Shown here in pieces: positions 26,325 to 30,831 of a stretch of 42,258 bases of DNA (position 1 is the first letter of the stretch; every line of letters begins with the position of its first letter). The notes under the pieces were generated by a model. The model was given only the letters and a program-made list of their open reading frames with translations, searched no databases and had not been told where the DNA came from. The translations under genes and the position numbers were made by a program. The DNA is taken from the NCBI GenBank assembly GCA_036794395.1, contig DAIRGS010000020.1, forward strand, positions 1 through 42,258, read 5' to 3'. The DNA is from DASXMX01 sp036794395 (lineage in GTDB: Bacteria > Planctomycetota > Phycisphaerae > Tepidisphaerales > Tepidisphaeraceae).

Positions 26325-26585
26325 TTAGTTCCGCGATTCTGTCTCGGGACGAATCGTGAGGTTGCCATTGGTATGGCGGTCGATCACGTATGCGTCGAGG
26401 CGGTAGCTGGGCACGTCGAGGAATTCCGCGACGGCGCGCTTGACGCGCCTGTCATCCGAAGCCGGGCCGATTTCGAGGCCTGGCTGTGAGATGTCGAAGC
26501 AGCTCGCGCCGAAGCGGACGTGCAGAACGCCTCCGCCGCTGGCGAATCGGGCCGCTGTGTTCTGGTTTTGCAATGTCTGAGTCAT
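26325..26585 (-). CDS. 86-residue unknown protein inside the tRNA/Y-RNA unit
   Basis: AAAGGAG lies seven bases before the ATG. The protein (VLHVRFGASCFDI..., PASDDRRVKRAVAEFLDV, YRLDAYVIDRHTNGNLTIRP) looks like a small alpha/beta fold of about 80 residues with alternating beta strands and one helix, reminiscent of ubiquitin-like or ferredoxin-like sizes, but I cannot assign it. It is embedded between tRNA-His and the two Y-RNA-like genes, on the same strand, so it is very likely part of the Ro/tRNA system. Confidence 0.7.
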   Translation of the reverse strand: MTQTLQNQNTAARFASGGGVLHVRFGASCFDISQPGLEIGPASDDRRVKRAVAEFLDVPSYRLDAYVIDRHTNGNLTIRPETESRN

Positions 26586-26638
26586 GGTTGACTCCTTTCT
26601 ATCCTTTCAAAATAAGTTCAGATGGTCTGTGCAATTCA

Positions 26639-26712
26639 GGTGACCGGTGAGACTCGAACTCACAACGACCGGGATCACAACCCGGTGCTCTATCCGTTTG
26701 AGCTACGGCCAC
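26639..26712 (-). tRNA. tRNA-His(GTG), without encoded G-1
   Basis: Full cloverleaf; acceptor GTGGCCG/CGGTCAC, anticodon loop TTGTGAT, discriminator C73, no encoded CCA. The base before G1 is T rather than the G-1 expected for bacterial tRNA-His, and only one base separates it from tRNA-Cys. Confidence 0.9.
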
Positions 26713-26713
26713 A

Positions 26714-26802
26714 AGACGACGGCTGGATTCGAACCAGCGGAGGGCTTTCGCCCATGAACGGGCTTTGCAGGCCCGCGCCTTAAACCGCTCGGCCACGTCG
26801 TC
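26714..26802 (-). tRNA. tRNA-Cys(GCA) with a long (class II) variable arm
   Basis: Acceptor GACGACG/CGTCGTC, anticodon arm CGGGC CTGCAAA GCCCG, discriminator U73 (a CysRS identity base). The variable arm contains a GGGC-GAAA-GCCC hairpin, and the D-arm is of the Leu/Ser type. A long arm is abnormal for tRNA-Cys. Confidence 0.85.
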
Positions 26803-26808
26803 GGATGG

Positions 26809-26897
26809 GTCAGTTGTCAGTTGTCAGTGGTCAGTAGTTGGTGGACACCGGCGGTGCATTGGCTTCAACAACTGACAACGAACTACTGACAACTGAC
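26809..26897. repeat. GTCAGTTGTCAG palindromic repeat, copy 1
   Basis: The left arm (26809-26840) carries tandem GTCAGTTG/GTCAGTGG words; the right arm (26866-26897) carries CAACTGAC/ACTACTGAC words; the centre is unrelated to the other copies. Confidence 0.75.
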
Positions 26898-26907
26898 AAA
26901 CGGCATA

Positions 26908-26980
26908 CACGCCGGGCAGGGATTGAACCTGCCGCTTCCCGATTTGGAGTCGGGCGTTCCGCCGTTGGAACTGCCGGCGT
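26908..26980 (-). tRNA. tRNA-Trp(CCA)
   Basis: Acceptor ACGCCGG/CCGGCGT, anticodon arm CCCGA CTCCAAA TCGGG, discriminator G, small D-loop, no encoded CCA. Confidence 0.92.
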
Positions 26981-26987
26981 AATGGAA

Positions 26988-27071
26988 TGCGTAGGGATGG
27001 AGTTGAACCACCGATGACCCGTTGGGTCCTCCGGGTTACAGCCGGATGCATTACCGCTCTGCCACCTACGC
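26988..27071 (-). tRNA. tRNA-Tyr(GTA), class II
   Basis: Acceptor GCGTAGG/CCTACGC, anticodon arm TCCGG CTGTAAC CCGGA, long variable arm GACCC-AAC-GGGTC as normal for bacterial tRNA-Tyr. Confidence 0.93.
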
Positions 27072-27077
27072 GAAGAG

Positions 27078-27102
27078 ATTGCTGAATGCTGAGTGCTGAA
27101 TC
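27078..27102. repeat. TGCTGAATGCTGA repeat, left arm flanking tRNA-Pro
   Basis: This arm is the inverted counterpart of 27230-27267, so the two arms enclose the tRNA-Pro gene. Confidence 0.55.
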
Positions 27103-27135
27103 GATGCCGGGAGAGGCAAGCGACAACGGTTCAAG

Positions 27136-27209
27136 TCAGTGTGGAAGGATTTGAACCTTCGACCTCGTGCGCCCGAGGCACGCGCGCTTCCAAACTGCGC
27201 TACACACTG
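27136..27209 (-). tRNA. tRNA-Pro(CGG)
   Basis: Acceptor CAGTGTG/CACACTG (C1-G72 as usual for Pro), anticodon arm CGTGC CTCGGGC GCACG, discriminator A. Confidence 0.93.
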
Positions 27210-27229
27210 ATGGGTAGAGATTTCTTCGA

Positions 27230-27267
27230 TTCAGGATTCAGGATTCAGGATTCAGCATTCAGCAATT
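27230..27267. repeat. GATTCAGGATTCAG tandem/inverted repeat, right arm
   Basis: Three to four tandem ATTCAGG units are followed by GATTCAGCATTCAGCAA, which is complementary (three mismatches in 24) to 27078-27102. Confidence 0.6.
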
Positions 27268-27275
27268 TCTTCTCA

Positions 27276-27348
27276 TGCTCCCGGAGGGAATCGAACCCAT
27301 CGTTGTCCGGATGAAGGCCGGGCATCCTGGCCATTAGAAGACGGGAGC
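27276..27348 (-). tRNA. tRNA-Glu(TTC) with C33
   Basis: Acceptor GCTCCCG/CGGGAGC; the anticodon loop reads CCTTCAT, putting C rather than U at position 33; the anticodon stem has one C/A mismatch. The D-arm is of the Glu type (TCTTCTAATGGCCAGGA). Confidence 0.82.
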
Positions 27349-27353
27349 GGGAT

Positions 27354-27416
27354 GGAATTTGAAATCTGAGATTTCAGATTTGAGAAATTGGAATTTCAAA
27401 TTTGAGATTTCAGATA
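27354..27416. repeat. AT-rich palindromic spacer
   Basis: GAAATCTGAGATTTCAGATTT and its near complement AAATTTGAGATTTCAGAT alternate around GAGAAATTGG. It lies between two tRNA-Glu genes. Confidence 0.55.
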
Positions 27417-27432
27417 GGTCAACTTCTCTAAC

Positions 27433-27506
27433 TGCTCTCGGCGGGATTCGAACCCACATCTTCGCCTTGAGAGGGCGATCGCCTGACCGATTAGCAAGAC
27501 GAGAGC
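27433..27506 (-). tRNA. tRNA-Glu(CTC)
   Basis: Acceptor GCTCTCG/CGAGAGC, anticodon arm TCGCC CTCTCAA GGCGA, discriminator A. Confidence 0.93.
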
Positions 27507-27521
27507 GAGTTTTCTTTTCAG

Positions 27522-27595
27522 CACCCACGGATGGACTTGAACCACCAGATGACGCGATTAACAGTCGCGCGCTCTACCAATTGAGCTACGTGGGT
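27522..27595 (-). tRNA. tRNA-Asn(GTT)
   Basis: Acceptor ACCCACG/CGTGGGT, anticodon arm CGCGA CTGTTAA TCGCG, discriminator G. Confidence 0.94.
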
Positions 27596-27600
27596 AACAG

Positions 27601-27673
27601 TTGAGCCGCGTGGACTTGAACCACGAACCTCCGGAATCAAAGTCCGGCGTTCTGCCGGTTGAACTACGGCTCA
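27601..27673 (-). tRNA. tRNA-Gln(TTG)
   Basis: Acceptor TGAGCCG/CGGCTCA (U1-A72), anticodon arm CCGGA CTTTGAT TCCGG. Two bases separate it from the next tRNA-Gln. Confidence 0.94.
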
Positions 27674-27675
27674 TG

Positions 27676-27748
27676 CCCAGGGAGAAGGACTTGAACCTTC
27701 AACCTCCCGGTTCAGAGCCGGGCGTTCTGCCGATTGAACTATCCCTGA
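27676..27748 (-). tRNA. tRNA-Gln(CTG)
   Basis: Acceptor TCAGGGA/TCCCTGG with U1-G72, anticodon arm CCCGG CTCTGAA CCGGG. Closely similar to the neighbouring tRNA-Gln(TTG); probably a tandem duplicate. Confidence 0.9.
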
Positions 27749-27754
27749 AGAATT

Positions 27755-27843
27755 GTCAGTGGTCAGTTGTCAGTTGTCAGTTGCGGGCGCCTCGAATACC
27801 GAGGTCTTTTTTACAACTGACAACGGACAACGAACCACTGACC
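27755..27843. repeat. GTCAGTTGTCAG palindromic repeat, copy 2
   Basis: The left arm has tandem GTCAGTTG words and the right arm has ACAACTGACAAC...CCACTGACC. The centre carries a CCTCG...CGAGG hairpin not found in the other copies. Confidence 0.75.
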
Positions 27844-27846
27844 AAC

Positions 27847-27920
27847 TGGGTGAACGGCTGGATTCGAACCAGCAACCTGAGGCTTATGAGGCCCCCGCTC
27901 TGCCGTTGAGCTACGCACCC
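27847..27920 (-). tRNA. tRNA-Met(CAT) with bulged acceptor stem
   Basis: Anticodon arm GGGGC CTCATAA GCCTC, T-arm GCTGG TTCGAAT CCAGC. The acceptor GGGTGCG pairs with CG-TT-CACCC only if two T residues bulge out. It lacks the three consecutive G-C pairs of initiator tRNA, so elongator Met (or Ile-2 with modified C34) is more likely. Confidence 0.8.
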
Positions 27921-27938
27921 GTTGAACAAGTCCGCCAG

Positions 27939-28011
27939 GGCCGCGGGCCGGCATCGAACCGGCGACCGGTCGCTTACGAGACGACTGCTCTGCCATCTGA
28001 GCTACCACGGC
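27939..28011 (-). tRNA. tRNA-Thr(CGT)
   Basis: Acceptor GCCGTGG/CCGCGGC, anticodon arm GTCGT CTCGTAA GCGAC, T-loop TTCGATG. Confidence 0.92.
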
Positions 28012-28037
28012 TTGGTGGAGAATTTGCGATTTTCGTT

Positions 28038-28150
28038 TTGACTTCGACGAGCTCAGTCGAGTCGCGATTTGCGATTTGGAAACGGGAATTGCGGGTACGC
28101 TTCGTTTCTTCAATCGCAAATCGCGACTCGACTGAGCTCGTCGAAGTCAA
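28038..28150. repeat. Perfect 39-bp inverted repeat in a tRNA spacer
   Basis: The arms 28038-28076 and 28112-28150 are perfectly complementary; the core contains GAGCTCAGTCGAGT and the GCGATTTGCGATT word. The 35-base centre is unpaired. Confidence 0.85.
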
Positions 28151-28171
28151 ATCGGCAATCGCAAATCCCCA

Positions 28172-28245
28172 TGCAGCGGGTGGGCATCGAACCCACGACA
28201 TCCGGTTTGGAAGACCGGCACTCTGCCGAGCTGAGTTACCGCTAC
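28172..28245 (-). tRNA. tRNA-Gly(TCC)
   Basis: Acceptor GTAGCGG/CCGCTGC, anticodon arm CCGGT CTTCCAA ACCGG, discriminator A. Confidence 0.93.
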
Positions 28246-28250
28246 GAAAG

Positions 28251-28323
28251 TGCGCCGGCCGGGGATCGAACCCGGGGCCTCCGCCTTGGCAAAGCGGCGT
28301 TCATGCCACTGAACTACCGACGC
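28251..28323 (-). tRNA. tRNA-Gly(GCC)
   Basis: Acceptor GCGTCGG/CCGGCGC, anticodon arm CCGCT TTGCCAA GGCGG, discriminator A. Confidence 0.94.
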
Positions 28324-28331
28324 GGCAAACA

Positions 28332-28403
28332 TGTGGACTCCCGGAATCGAACCAGGGCCCGGGGCTCTTCAGACCCCTGCTCTACCGATTGAGCTAAGTC
28401 CAC
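28332..28403 (-). tRNA. tRNA-Phe(GAA)
   Basis: Acceptor GTGGACT/AGTCCAC, anticodon arm GGGGT CTGAAGA GCCCC, T-stem with one T-G pair, discriminator A. Confidence 0.92.
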
Positions 28404-28410
28404 CACGCCG

Positions 28411-28494
28411 GTCAATAGTCAGTTGTTTGTCGTCAGTTGTTCAACACCCAGTTCGGGTGCATCAACAACTGACCACGGACAACGAACCACTGAC
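28411..28494. repeat. GTCAGTTGTCAG palindromic repeat, copy 3
   Basis: AGTCAGTTGTTTGTCGTCAG on the left is mirrored by CAACTGACCACGGACAACG on the right; a CCCA/TGGG-like loop lies between. Confidence 0.75.
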
Positions 28495-28505
28495 CCCAAT
28501 TCATG

Positions 28506-28578
28506 CGCCGCCAATGGGAGTCGAACCCACGACCTTCCGGTTGACAACCGGGCGCTCGTTCCGCTGAGCTATGGCGAC
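28506..28578 (-). tRNA. tRNA-Asp(GTC)
   Basis: Acceptor GTCGCCA/TGGCGGC, anticodon loop TTGTCAA with a four-pair stem (C/A mismatch at 27-43), discriminator G. Confidence 0.9.
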
Positions 28579-28648
28579 GTTACAGACCATATGAACTTGT
28601 CAAAGAGCATGCTCGGATCTCTTTTGAAGACCCTGGCAAAAAATGCAG

Positions 28649-28735
28649 AGGAGGGTGAAGGATTCGAACCTTCGCGGCCCTTTCGAGCCTCCCGCGTTAG
28701 CACCGCGGTGCAATCGTCCTCTCTGCCAACCCTCC
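28649..28735 (-). tRNA. tRNA-Ser(GCT), U73
   Basis: Class II; acceptor GGAGGGT/ACCCTCC, anticodon arm CCGCG GTGCTAA CGCGG, variable arm GGCTC-GAAA-GGGCC. The discriminator reads T where G73 is usual. Confidence 0.9.
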
Positions 28736-28768
28736 GCTTTTGCCGGTTGAATCACCGGAGTACTTTCA

Positions 28769-28852
28769 AGGAGGGTGAGGGATTCGAACCCCCAAGACCT
28801 TTCGGTCATGTCCGCTTTCGAGGCGGGTGCCTTACCATTCGGCCAACCCTCC
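28769..28852 (-). tRNA. tRNA-Ser(CGA), U73
   Basis: Class II; the acceptor is identical to that of tRNA-Ser(GCT); anticodon loop CTCGAAA; variable arm GACC-GAAA-GGTC; discriminator T. Confidence 0.9.
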
Positions 28853-28929
28853 GAAGATTTCGCCAGTGACTGTCGGATGAGTCGCCGGATGAACTTTCGG
28901 TCTTCATATCGCACGTTCCTTCTTCACTC

Positions 28930-28956
28930 GGGCGGACACGGGGGTCCGCCCCTACG
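28930..28956. repeat. GGGCGGAC hairpin repeat, copy 1
   Basis: GGGCGGAC ACGGGG GTCCGCCC followed by CTAC; an 8-bp perfect stem between tRNA genes. Confidence 0.75.
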
Positions 28957-28957
28957 A

Positions 28958-29030
28958 GCCGCGGGTGGGATTTGAACCCACACATAAACGGTTCTTGAGA
29001 CCGCCGCCTCTGCCGTTGGGATACCGCGGC
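28958..29030 (-). tRNA. tRNA-Leu(CAA) with short (class I) variable loop
   Basis: Acceptor GCCGCGG/CCGCGGC, anticodon arm GCGGT CTCAAGA ACCGT. The variable loop has only about six bases, so the Leu-type long arm is missing. The D-arm word CCCAACGGCAGAGGC is shared with the other two Leu tRNAs here. Confidence 0.85.
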
Positions 29031-29040
29031 GACAAATTCG

Positions 29041-29134
29041 ATTCACCGCAGAGACGCGGAGGACGCAGAGAAGACAGAATTGCGAAACAATTGCTTTCTA
29101 TTTCCTCTGCCTTCTCTGCGTCTCCGCGGTGAAT
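29041..29134. repeat. ATTCACCGC palindromic spacer element
   Basis: ATTCACCGCAGAGACGCGGA on the left is mirrored imperfectly by TCTGCGTCTCCGCGGTGAAT on the right. Confidence 0.7.
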
Positions 29135-29148
29135 CCTTTTTTTTGACC

Positions 29149-29175
29149 TGGGCGGACACGGTGGTCCGCCCCTAC
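29149..29175. repeat. GGGCGGAC hairpin repeat, copy 2
   Basis: GGGCGGAC (29150-29157) pairs with GTCCGCCC (29164-29171); followed by CTAC as in copy 1. Confidence 0.75.
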
Positions 29176-29178
29176 AAG

Positions 29179-29254
29179 TGCTCTGAGCAGGATTCGAACC
29201 TGCAACAACGGGAATCTCGATCCCGTGCCTCTGCCGGTTTTGGGCTACCAGAGC
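29179..29254 (-). tRNA. tRNA-Leu(GAG), class I, C33
   Basis: Acceptor GCTCTGG/TCAGAGC, anticodon stem ACGGGA/TCCCGT with loop TCGAGAT, placing C at 33 and GAG as anticodon. Five-base variable loop; D-arm of the same type as the other Leu tRNAs of the array. Confidence 0.8.
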
Positions 29255-29258
29255 GTTC

Positions 29259-29285
29259 CGGGCGGACACGGGGGTCCGCCCCTAC
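29259..29285. repeat. GGGCGGAC hairpin repeat, copy 3
   Basis: GGGCGGAC (29260-29267) pairs with GTCCGCCC (29274-29281); followed by CTAC. Confidence 0.75.
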
Positions 29286-29292
29286 TGGGCAG

Positions 29293-29364
29293 TGGACGCC
29301 GGAGGGAATTGAACCCTCATTCCCCGGGTGCAAACCGGAAGTCTTCCCGTTAGACGACGGGCCC
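29293..29364 (-). tRNA. tRNA-Ala(TGC) with bulged acceptor and G3-U70
   Basis: Anticodon arm TCCGG TTTGCAC CCGGG. The acceptor GGGCCCG pairs with CGG-C-GTCC when one C bulges; this keeps a G-U pair at the third position, the main AlaRS identity element. Confidence 0.82.
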
Positions 29365-29376
29365 ATATTCAGTTCA

Positions 29377-29451
29377 TGTTGCGGGAAGGATTCGAACCTT
29401 CAGCCGCGGCCTTCGGAGGGCCGTGCTCTGATCCGATTGAGCTACCGCAAC
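29377..29451 (-). tRNA. tRNA-Arg(CCG)
   Basis: Acceptor GTTGCGG/CCGCAAC, anticodon arm CGGCC CTCCGAA GGCCG, discriminator A. Confidence 0.93.
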
Positions 29452-29455
29452 GATT

Positions 29456-29543
29456 GTCAGTGGTCAGTTGTTTGTTGTCAGTTGTTGAAGATCTCCCCAT
29501 TCAGGAGCAACCAACGACCAACCACTGACCACTGACAACTGAC
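29456..29543. repeat. GTCAGTTGTCAG palindromic repeat, copy 4
   Basis: GTCAGTGGTCAGTTG on the left and CAACCACTGACCACTGACAA-type words on the right; the centre differs from the other copies. Confidence 0.75.
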
Positions 29544-29549
29544 ATCACA

Positions 29550-29623
29550 TGGTCCAGGCAGGATTTGAACCTGCACTAACCTGATTCTGAGTCAGGCGCC
29601 TCTGCCAGTTGGGCTACTGAACC
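29550..29623 (-). tRNA. tRNA-Leu(CAG) with short (class I) variable loop
   Basis: Acceptor GGTTCAG/CTGGACC, anticodon arm CCTGA CTCAGAA TCAGG, five-base variable loop TTAGT, discriminator A. Confidence 0.88.
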
Positions 29624-29637
29624 GTTCTTTTCCTCAC

Positions 29638-29709
29638 TGCACCGGGCAGGACTTGAACCCGCATCCATCCGCTTAAAAGGCGGCGGCTCTGCCTTTGAGC
29701 TACCGGTGC
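29638..29709 (-). tRNA. tRNA-Lys(TTT)
   Basis: Acceptor GCACCGG/CCGGTGC, anticodon loop CTTTTAA on a four-pair stem, discriminator A. Confidence 0.92.
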
Positions 29710-29715
29710 GATTCA

Positions 29716-29791
29716 TGCACCGGGCAGGATTCGAACCTGCACGCCGCCCTTTAGAAGAGGGCTGCTCTGGATCCAATTGAGCTACCGGTGC
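29716..29791 (-). tRNA. tRNA-Arg(TCT)
   Basis: The acceptor stem is identical to that of the adjacent tRNA-Lys(TTT); anticodon arm GCCCT CTTCTAA AGGGC; discriminator A. Confidence 0.93.
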
Positions 29792-29861
29792 GTATTCATT
29801 TGCAGCACCGTTTTCTTCTGACACGCATGGCAACACCTCGCTATTTCCACACTCTCTTCAA

Positions 29862-29933
29862 TGCACCCGGCAGGATTCGAACCTGCAACCACCCGCTTAA
29901 GAGGCGGAGGCTCTACCGTTGAGCTACAAGTGC
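29862..29933 (-). tRNA. tRNA-Lys(CTT)
   Basis: Acceptor GCACTTG/CGGGTGC with two T-G pairs, anticodon loop CTCTTAA, T-arm GCAGG TTCGAAT CCTGC as in tRNA-Arg(TCT). Confidence 0.92.
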
Positions 29934-29936
29934 GTC

Positions 29937-29983
29937 TGCCGGGCCAGGACCACCCCCGCCTTGGTGCGCCCTGGCTTCGGCAA
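29937..29983. other. Imperfect hairpin in a tRNA spacer
   Basis: GCCGGGCCAGGACCACC folds back on GGTGCGCCCTGGCTTCGGC with small internal loops. It lies between tRNA-Lys(CTT) and tRNA-Arg(ACG). It could be a processing signal or a repeat remnant. Confidence 0.4.
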
Positions 29984-30042
29984 TGTCTTATCTGTGCAAG
30001 GAATATGGCATCTCCATAATATCCAACCATTTTGCACCACAA

Positions 30043-30116
30043 TGCACTGGGAAGGATTCGAACCTTCAACCTCCGGTTTCGTAGACCGGAGCTCGGTCCA
30101 GTTGAGCTACCAGTGC
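30043..30116 (-). tRNA. tRNA-Arg(ACG)
   Basis: Acceptor GCACTGG/CCAGTGC, anticodon arm CCGGT CTACGAA ACCGG (A34 expected to become inosine), discriminator A. Confidence 0.94.
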
Positions 30117-30137
30117 GTTATTGATTTCACCCCCCAC

Positions 30138-30247
30138 GTGACACGGGCTTCTAGCCCGTGCTGGAGGGACACTTCCAATGTTGATTCGCCAATTCAAATC
30201 CTCTTTAAGCGAAACGCCGTCCTGCACGGGCTGGAAGCCCGTGTCAC
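30138..30247. repeat. CACGGGCTT/AAGCCCGT double-hairpin inverted element
   Basis: The 24-base arms 30138-30161 and 30224-30247 are inverted copies with one mismatch, and each arm is itself a hairpin (ACGGGCT/AGCCCGT). The 62-base centre is unique. A single arm occurs at 26286-26309. Confidence 0.85.
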
Positions 30248-30261
30248 AGGGAAAGCGTTCA

Positions 30262-30333
30262 TGCGCCGTGGAGATCTCGACTCTCCGCCCTCCCGGTTAT
30301 CGGCCGGGTGCTCTGCCTCTGAGCTAACAGCGC
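30262..30333 (-). tRNA. tRNA-Ile(GAT) with C33 and G54
   Basis: Acceptor GCGCTGT/ACGGCGC, anticodon arm CCCGG CCGATAA CCGGG (C33, anticodon GAT). The T-loop is GTCGAGA, so the normal T54 is G. Confidence 0.8.
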
Positions 30334-30410
30334 GTTATTTTTCTCTCGGCGATGCCATCACTCATAGTCATTACCTCTTCTATTTCCAACACTTGCGCAA
30401 CCCACAGCAA

Positions 30411-30483
30411 TGAGCCAACGTGGATTCGAACCACGGACCTTCTGCGTGTCGAGCAGACGCTCTTGCCGCTGAGCTACAGGCCC
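30411..30483 (-). tRNA. tRNA-Val(GAC) with C33; first tRNA of the array
   Basis: Anticodon arm TCTGC TCGACAC GCAGA places C at 33 and GAC as anticodon. Acceptor GGGCCTG/TTGGCTC with weak pairs at 6-67 and 7-66. T-arm normal. Confidence 0.8.
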
Positions 30484-30831
30484 AACTGCCTTCGCCTACT
30501 TCTTCCCGGTTTTAAAAGTTGCTTACTTTCGACCGGGAAGAACTCCCGGCCGTATCTGGCTAGGAGTGTAATAGCTGTGCGTGCATGCGGAGATCGGTCG
30601 CCGAACCTTTAGGTTCGTGACTGACCGGGCACATAATGGAATACCAATTAAATCTCATCGCAATCTCCATCGACATAACGTCGCGAGCACTTAAAATATT
30701 CCGTCGAAGGTCAAAAAGCAAATCTAAAATCTGAACATAGCATCAAAAGCGAGGGGGCCAATGCTTTGAATTGCGTTGCAACTCATGTAGCGCCAATGCG
30801 ATGCGGCTGTAATTTGCGATGCCAAAAATCT
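30484..30831 (-). promoter_or_regulatory. Leader region upstream of the tRNA array
   Basis: These 348 bases hold no convincing gene. Two structures stand out: a 10-bp stem TTCTTCCCGG/CCGGGAAGAA (30500-30509 with 30533-30542), and a two-part hairpin CGGTC-CGAACC-TTTA-GGTTCG-GACCG (30595-30627). The minus strand has a TTGACC at 30706-30711 and AT-rich stretches, but no well-spaced -10. The array promoter is expected here and is not pinned down. Confidence 0.4.

Noticed and set aside
26714..26802. Selenocysteine tRNA, suggested by the long variable arm
   Set aside because: The anticodon is GCA rather than TCA, and the acceptor/T arms are 7+5, not the 8+5 form of tRNA-Sec.
26809..29543. CRISPR array, because of repeated GTCAGTTGTCAG words
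   Set aside because: Units are inverted pairs of unequal spacing separated by tRNA genes, with no regular spacers and no cas genes.
25961..30612. Plus-strand open frames of 60-214 codons across the tRNA region with 'GIEPTT'- or 'WIRTSN'-like peptides
   Set aside because: They are translations of the complementary strand of tRNA T-arms and anticodon arms, a known source of false proteins, and lack ribosome-binding sites.
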